Assembly (NCBI GenBank): GCA_013694685.1
Contig: JACDBY010000298.1
Location: 1 to 5,567 of the forward strand
DNA from: Actinomycetota bacterium
GTDB lineage: Bacteria; Actinomycetota; Thermoleophilia; Gaiellales; Gaiellaceae
Direction: 5' to 3'
Length of the DNA: 5,567 bases
The first letter of the stretch is position 1. The number at the start of each line of letters is the position of its first letter. A program made the position numbers and the translations under genes. Below are positions 3,145-5,567 of the stretch, in pieces. The notes below the pieces were generated by a model that saw nothing but the letters and a program-made list of their open reading frames with translations, had not been told where the DNA came from and did not search any database.

Positions 3145-5567
3145 ATGAGCACGATCAGCACCGGGCGTGAGGCCACGGTCTCCGTCGACGTGGGCGCAGC
3201 CGAGCTGCGCTTCGAGACGGGCAAGCTCGCAAAGCAGGCGGACGGCGCGGTTGTCGTCCGCAGCGGGGACACGATGATCCTCGCGACGGCGGTCGGTCGC
3301 CAAGAGGCACGCGCCGACGCCGATTTCTTTCCGCTCACGATCGATGTCGAGGAGCGGATGTACGCGGCCGGGAAGATCCCCGGCGGCTTCTTCAAGCGCG
3401 AGGGCCGCGCGACCGAGCGGGCGACGCTCACGGCCCGCATGATCGACCGTCCGATCCGGCCGCTCTGGCCGAAGGGCTTCCGCAACGAGGTGCAGGTCAT
3501 CTGCACCGTCTTCTCGGCCGACATGGTCGTGCCGCACGACATTCTCGCGATCAATGGCGCCTCGGCGGCGCTCGCGCTCTCGCCGCTGCCCTTCCTGGGT
3601 CCGGTCGGCGGCGTGCGGATCGGGCGCATCGAGGGGGGGTTCGTCGTCAACCCGACGTACGAGCAGATGGACGAGTCGTCGCTCGACCTGATCCTGGTGG
3701 GCACACGCGAGGCGCTGACGATGATCGAAGCCGGGGGAGACCAGGTGCCCGAGGAGATCATGCTCGAGGCATTCGAGCTCGGCCAGGCTGAGATCGTCCG
3801 CATCTGCGACGCGATCGACGAGCTCGCGCGCGAGGTCGGCAAGGCGAAGTGGATCGATCTCGAGCTGAACGCCGAGCTCGAGGCTCGTCAGGGCGAGGCC
3901 GTCGCCCGGCGGATCGCCGAGCACGGGATCCAGGATGCCGTCGAGATCGTCGACGAGCTCCTCGCCGAGGAGGCACCCACGATCACGATGGAGTCTGGCG
4001 AGGAGGACATCGTCCGCGAGCTCCAGGTGCGGAACGGGCTGAAGATGCTCCTCGAGGCCAAGCGCCTCGCGGTCGTCGAGACCGCCGTGCGCGCCCAGTT
4101 CGAAGACGACCTGCGTACCCTGACCGACGCCGAGCAGGACTCGAAGGAGCTCAAGGCTCGGAAGCGCGACATCCTCTACGGCCGGATCCAGGAGGAGCTT
4201 CAGCTGCCGTTCCCCACGCCGGAGGGGCTCGAGCATGCCAAGGACGCGATCACCCGCTCCTACGTGAAGCGGGCCGCCGACGCTGTCTACAAGGATCTCG
4301 TCCGGAAGAAGATCGCGATCGAGAAGCGTAGGCCAGACGGTCGCGCCACCGAGGAGATCCGGGCGATCACGACCGAGGTGGACGTGTCACCACGGACGCA
4401 CGGCTCGGCACTCTTCACGCGTGGCCAGACACAGATCCTGACGCTCTGCACCCTCGGTACTGCAAAGGAGCAGCAGCGGATCGACGACCTCTCGACCGAG
4501 TCGGAGCGTCGCTACATCCACCACTACAACTTCCCGCCGTACTCGGTCGGTGAGACCGGGTTCATGCGGGGGCCGAAGCGGCGCGACATCGGGCACGGCG
4601 CCCTCGCGCAGAGGGCGCTCGAGTCGGTCATCCCGCCGCTCGAGGACTTCCCGTACACGATCCGCCTCGTCTCCGAGACGCTCGAGTCGAACGGCTCGTC
4701 GTCGATGGGGTCGGTGTGCGGCTCGACGATGTCGCTCATGCACGCGGGCGTTCCGATCGCCGCGCCCGTCTCCGGCATCGCCATGGGTCTCGTCAAGGAG
4801 GGCTCGGACCACGCCATCCTCACCGACATCCAGGGCGCCGAGGATCACCTCGGTGACATGGACTTCAAGGTCGCCGGCACGGCGGAGGGCATCACGGCCC
4901 TCCAGATGGACATCAAGATCACCGGCGTCACGCAGGACATCATGCGCTCGGCGCTCGAGCAGGCCCAGCGGGCCCGCGTCTCGATCCTCGAGAAGATGGC
5001 CGAGACGATCTCCGAGGCACGCACCGAGCTCGCGGGGCACGCACCGCGCATCTCGACGATCCGGATCAACCCGGACTTCATTGGGATGATCATCGGGAAA
5101 GGCGGCGAGACGATCCGCTCGCTCGAGTCCGACTACGAGGTGCAGATCGACATCGAGGAAGACGGCACGATCCTCGTCTACGCAACCGAGGGCACGAAGG
5201 GCGACGCGGCGATCTCGGCGATCGCGGCGATGACGAAGGAGCCCGAAGTCGGCGACACGTACACCGGTCGCGTCGTCAAGACAACCGACTTCGGCGCGTT
5301 CGTCGAGCTGAAGAAGGGCACCGACGGATTGCTGCACGTCTCGAACGTCGGCCCGGGTCGGGTCGCGCACATCGAGGACGTCATCGCGCGCGGCGACACG
5401 CTCGATGTCGTCGTCCAGGAGGTCGACAAGGAGCGGGGCCGCATCGGGCTCAAGCTCGTCGCGAAACACGAGGACGGCGACCTCGTCTCGCCGGAGACGC
5501 TCGTCGAGCGGGCAAAGGACGCTCCGCCGCGCGAGGCGCGCCCGCCGCGCGACGACCGCGGCCGGGG
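3145..5567 (+). CDS. pnp: polyribonucleotide nucleotidyltransferase (PNPase), 3' end outside window
   Basis: PNPase degrades RNA 3'-5' using phosphate, and can also polymerise; it is a trimeric cytoplasmic enzyme. The frame is open from the ATG at 3145 to the edge (807 full codons, no stop). The first RNase PH-like domain includes FFKREGRATERATLTARMID and RPIRPLWPKGF (about 86-112). An unusually long charged helical linker spans about 236-396. The second RNase PH-like domain has RTHGSALFTRGQTQ, HHYNFPPYSVGETG, the phosphate-binding SNGSSSMGS (serines 518-520) and the metal-site residues D567, D573 and K575, matching E. coli D486, D492 and K494. A KH domain follows with IIGKGGETI (GKGG 651-654), then an S1 domain (about 703-770, DFGAFVEL and GLLHVSNV). 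The sequence runs off the edge in a Pro/Arg/Asp-rich tail that looks disordered. The start is supported by GGAAGGG 11 bases upstream and by the N-terminal VSVDVGAAELRFETGKLAKQA block. It probably shares a transcript with rpsO and is post-transcriptionally controlled through the spacer hairpins. Confidence 0.97.
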   Translation, partial: MSTISTGREATVSVDVGAAELRFETGKLAKQADGAVVVRSGDTMILATAVGRQEARADADFFPLTIDVEERMYAAGKIPGGFFKREGRATERATLTARMIDRPIRPLWPKGFRNEVQVICTVFSADMVVPHDILAINGASAALALSPLPFLGPVGGVRIGRIEGGFVVNPTYEQMDESSLDLILVGTREALTMIEAGGDQVPEEIMLEAFELGQAEIVRICDAIDELAREVGKAKWIDLELNAELEARQGEAVARRIAEHGIQDAVEIVDELLAEEAPTITMESGEEDIVRELQVRNGLKMLLEAKRLAVVETAVRAQFEDDLRTLTDAEQDSKELKARKRDILYGRIQEELQLPFPTPEGLEHAKDAITRSYVKRAADAVYKDLVRKKIAIEKRRPDGRATEEIRAITTEVDVSPRTHGSALFTRGQTQILTLCTLGTAKEQQRIDDLSTESERRYIHHYNFPPYSVGETGFMRGPKRRDIGHGALAQRALESVIPPLEDFPYTIRLVSETLESNGSSSMGSVCGSTMSLMHAGVPIAAPVSGIAMGLVKEGSDHAILTDIQGAEDHLGDMDFKVAGTAEGITALQMDIKITGVTQDIMRSALEQAQRARVSILEKMAETISEARTELAGHAPRISTIRINPDFIGMIIGKGGETIRSLESDYEVQIDIEEDGTILVYATEGTKGDAAISAIAAMTKEPEVGDTYTGRVVKTTDFGAFVELKKGTDGLLHVSNVGPGRVAHIEDVIARGDTLDVVVQEVDKERGRIGLKLVAKHEDGDLVSPETLVERAKDAPPREARPPRDDRGR

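Noticed and set aside
2602..4236. Very long minus-strand open frame that extends the DDN-like gene to 678 residues, antisense to rpsO and pnp
   Set aside because: It lies opposite two unmistakable conserved genes. The family similarity begins only after the ATG at 2601, and the rest is low-complexity R/D/E/L-rich sequence typical of the antisense frame of high-GC genes.
4387..5469. 360-residue minus-strand open frame opposite the pnp 3' half
   Set aside because: It is antisense to the catalytic, KH and S1 regions of PNPase. Its Asp/Arg/Val/Leu-rich composition is the mirror of the pnp codons.

Overview
The window is high-GC bacterial chromosome, strongly biased to G or C at third codon positions. 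It carries the conserved housekeeping order truB, ribF, rpsO, pnp on the plus strand. The base composition, the predicted deazaflavin (F420)-type small oxidoreductase and the protein style suggest a high-GC actinobacterial lineage, perhaps a deep-branching one. This is inference; no rRNA or other decisive marker is present. No mobile element gene, CRISPR array, tRNA or rRNA was seen.

Layout. Positions 2-457 hold the 3' part of truB (tRNA pseudouridine-55 synthase). It overlaps ribF (454-1323, bifunctional riboflavin kinase/FAD synthetase) by an ATGA. Positions 1320-1467 hold two related short palindromic repeats whose outer arms supply the stop codons of both ribF and the convergent gene. On the minus strand follow an overlapping pair transcribed right to left: a small DDN/nitroreductase-family protein (2601-2200), then a class I SAM-dependent methyltransferase (2234-1464). 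A near-perfect hairpin (2613-2645) lies in the divergent intergenic region, followed by a possible rpsO promoter. rpsO (2755-3024, ribosomal protein S15) and pnp (3145 to beyond the right edge, polynucleotide phosphorylase) complete the window.

How the genes fit together. truB, rpsO and pnp serve RNA modification, the ribosome and RNA decay, and ribF makes FMN and FAD. The minus-strand pair interrupts the usual run of truB-ribF-rpsO-pnp and is bordered on each side by structured repeats, so it looks like an inserted or rearranged islet.

The most interesting regulatory sequence is the rpsO-pnp spacer. It can form a long, almost continuous duplex (3045-3112) suited to RNase III. The 3' strand of that duplex can alternatively pair with the pnp Shine-Dalgarno sequence (3126-3132). 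That suggests a two-state leader for PNPase autoregulation, analogous in logic to the E. coli pnp system. PNPase also has a linker between its two RNase PH-like halves about 76 residues longer than the E. coli one.
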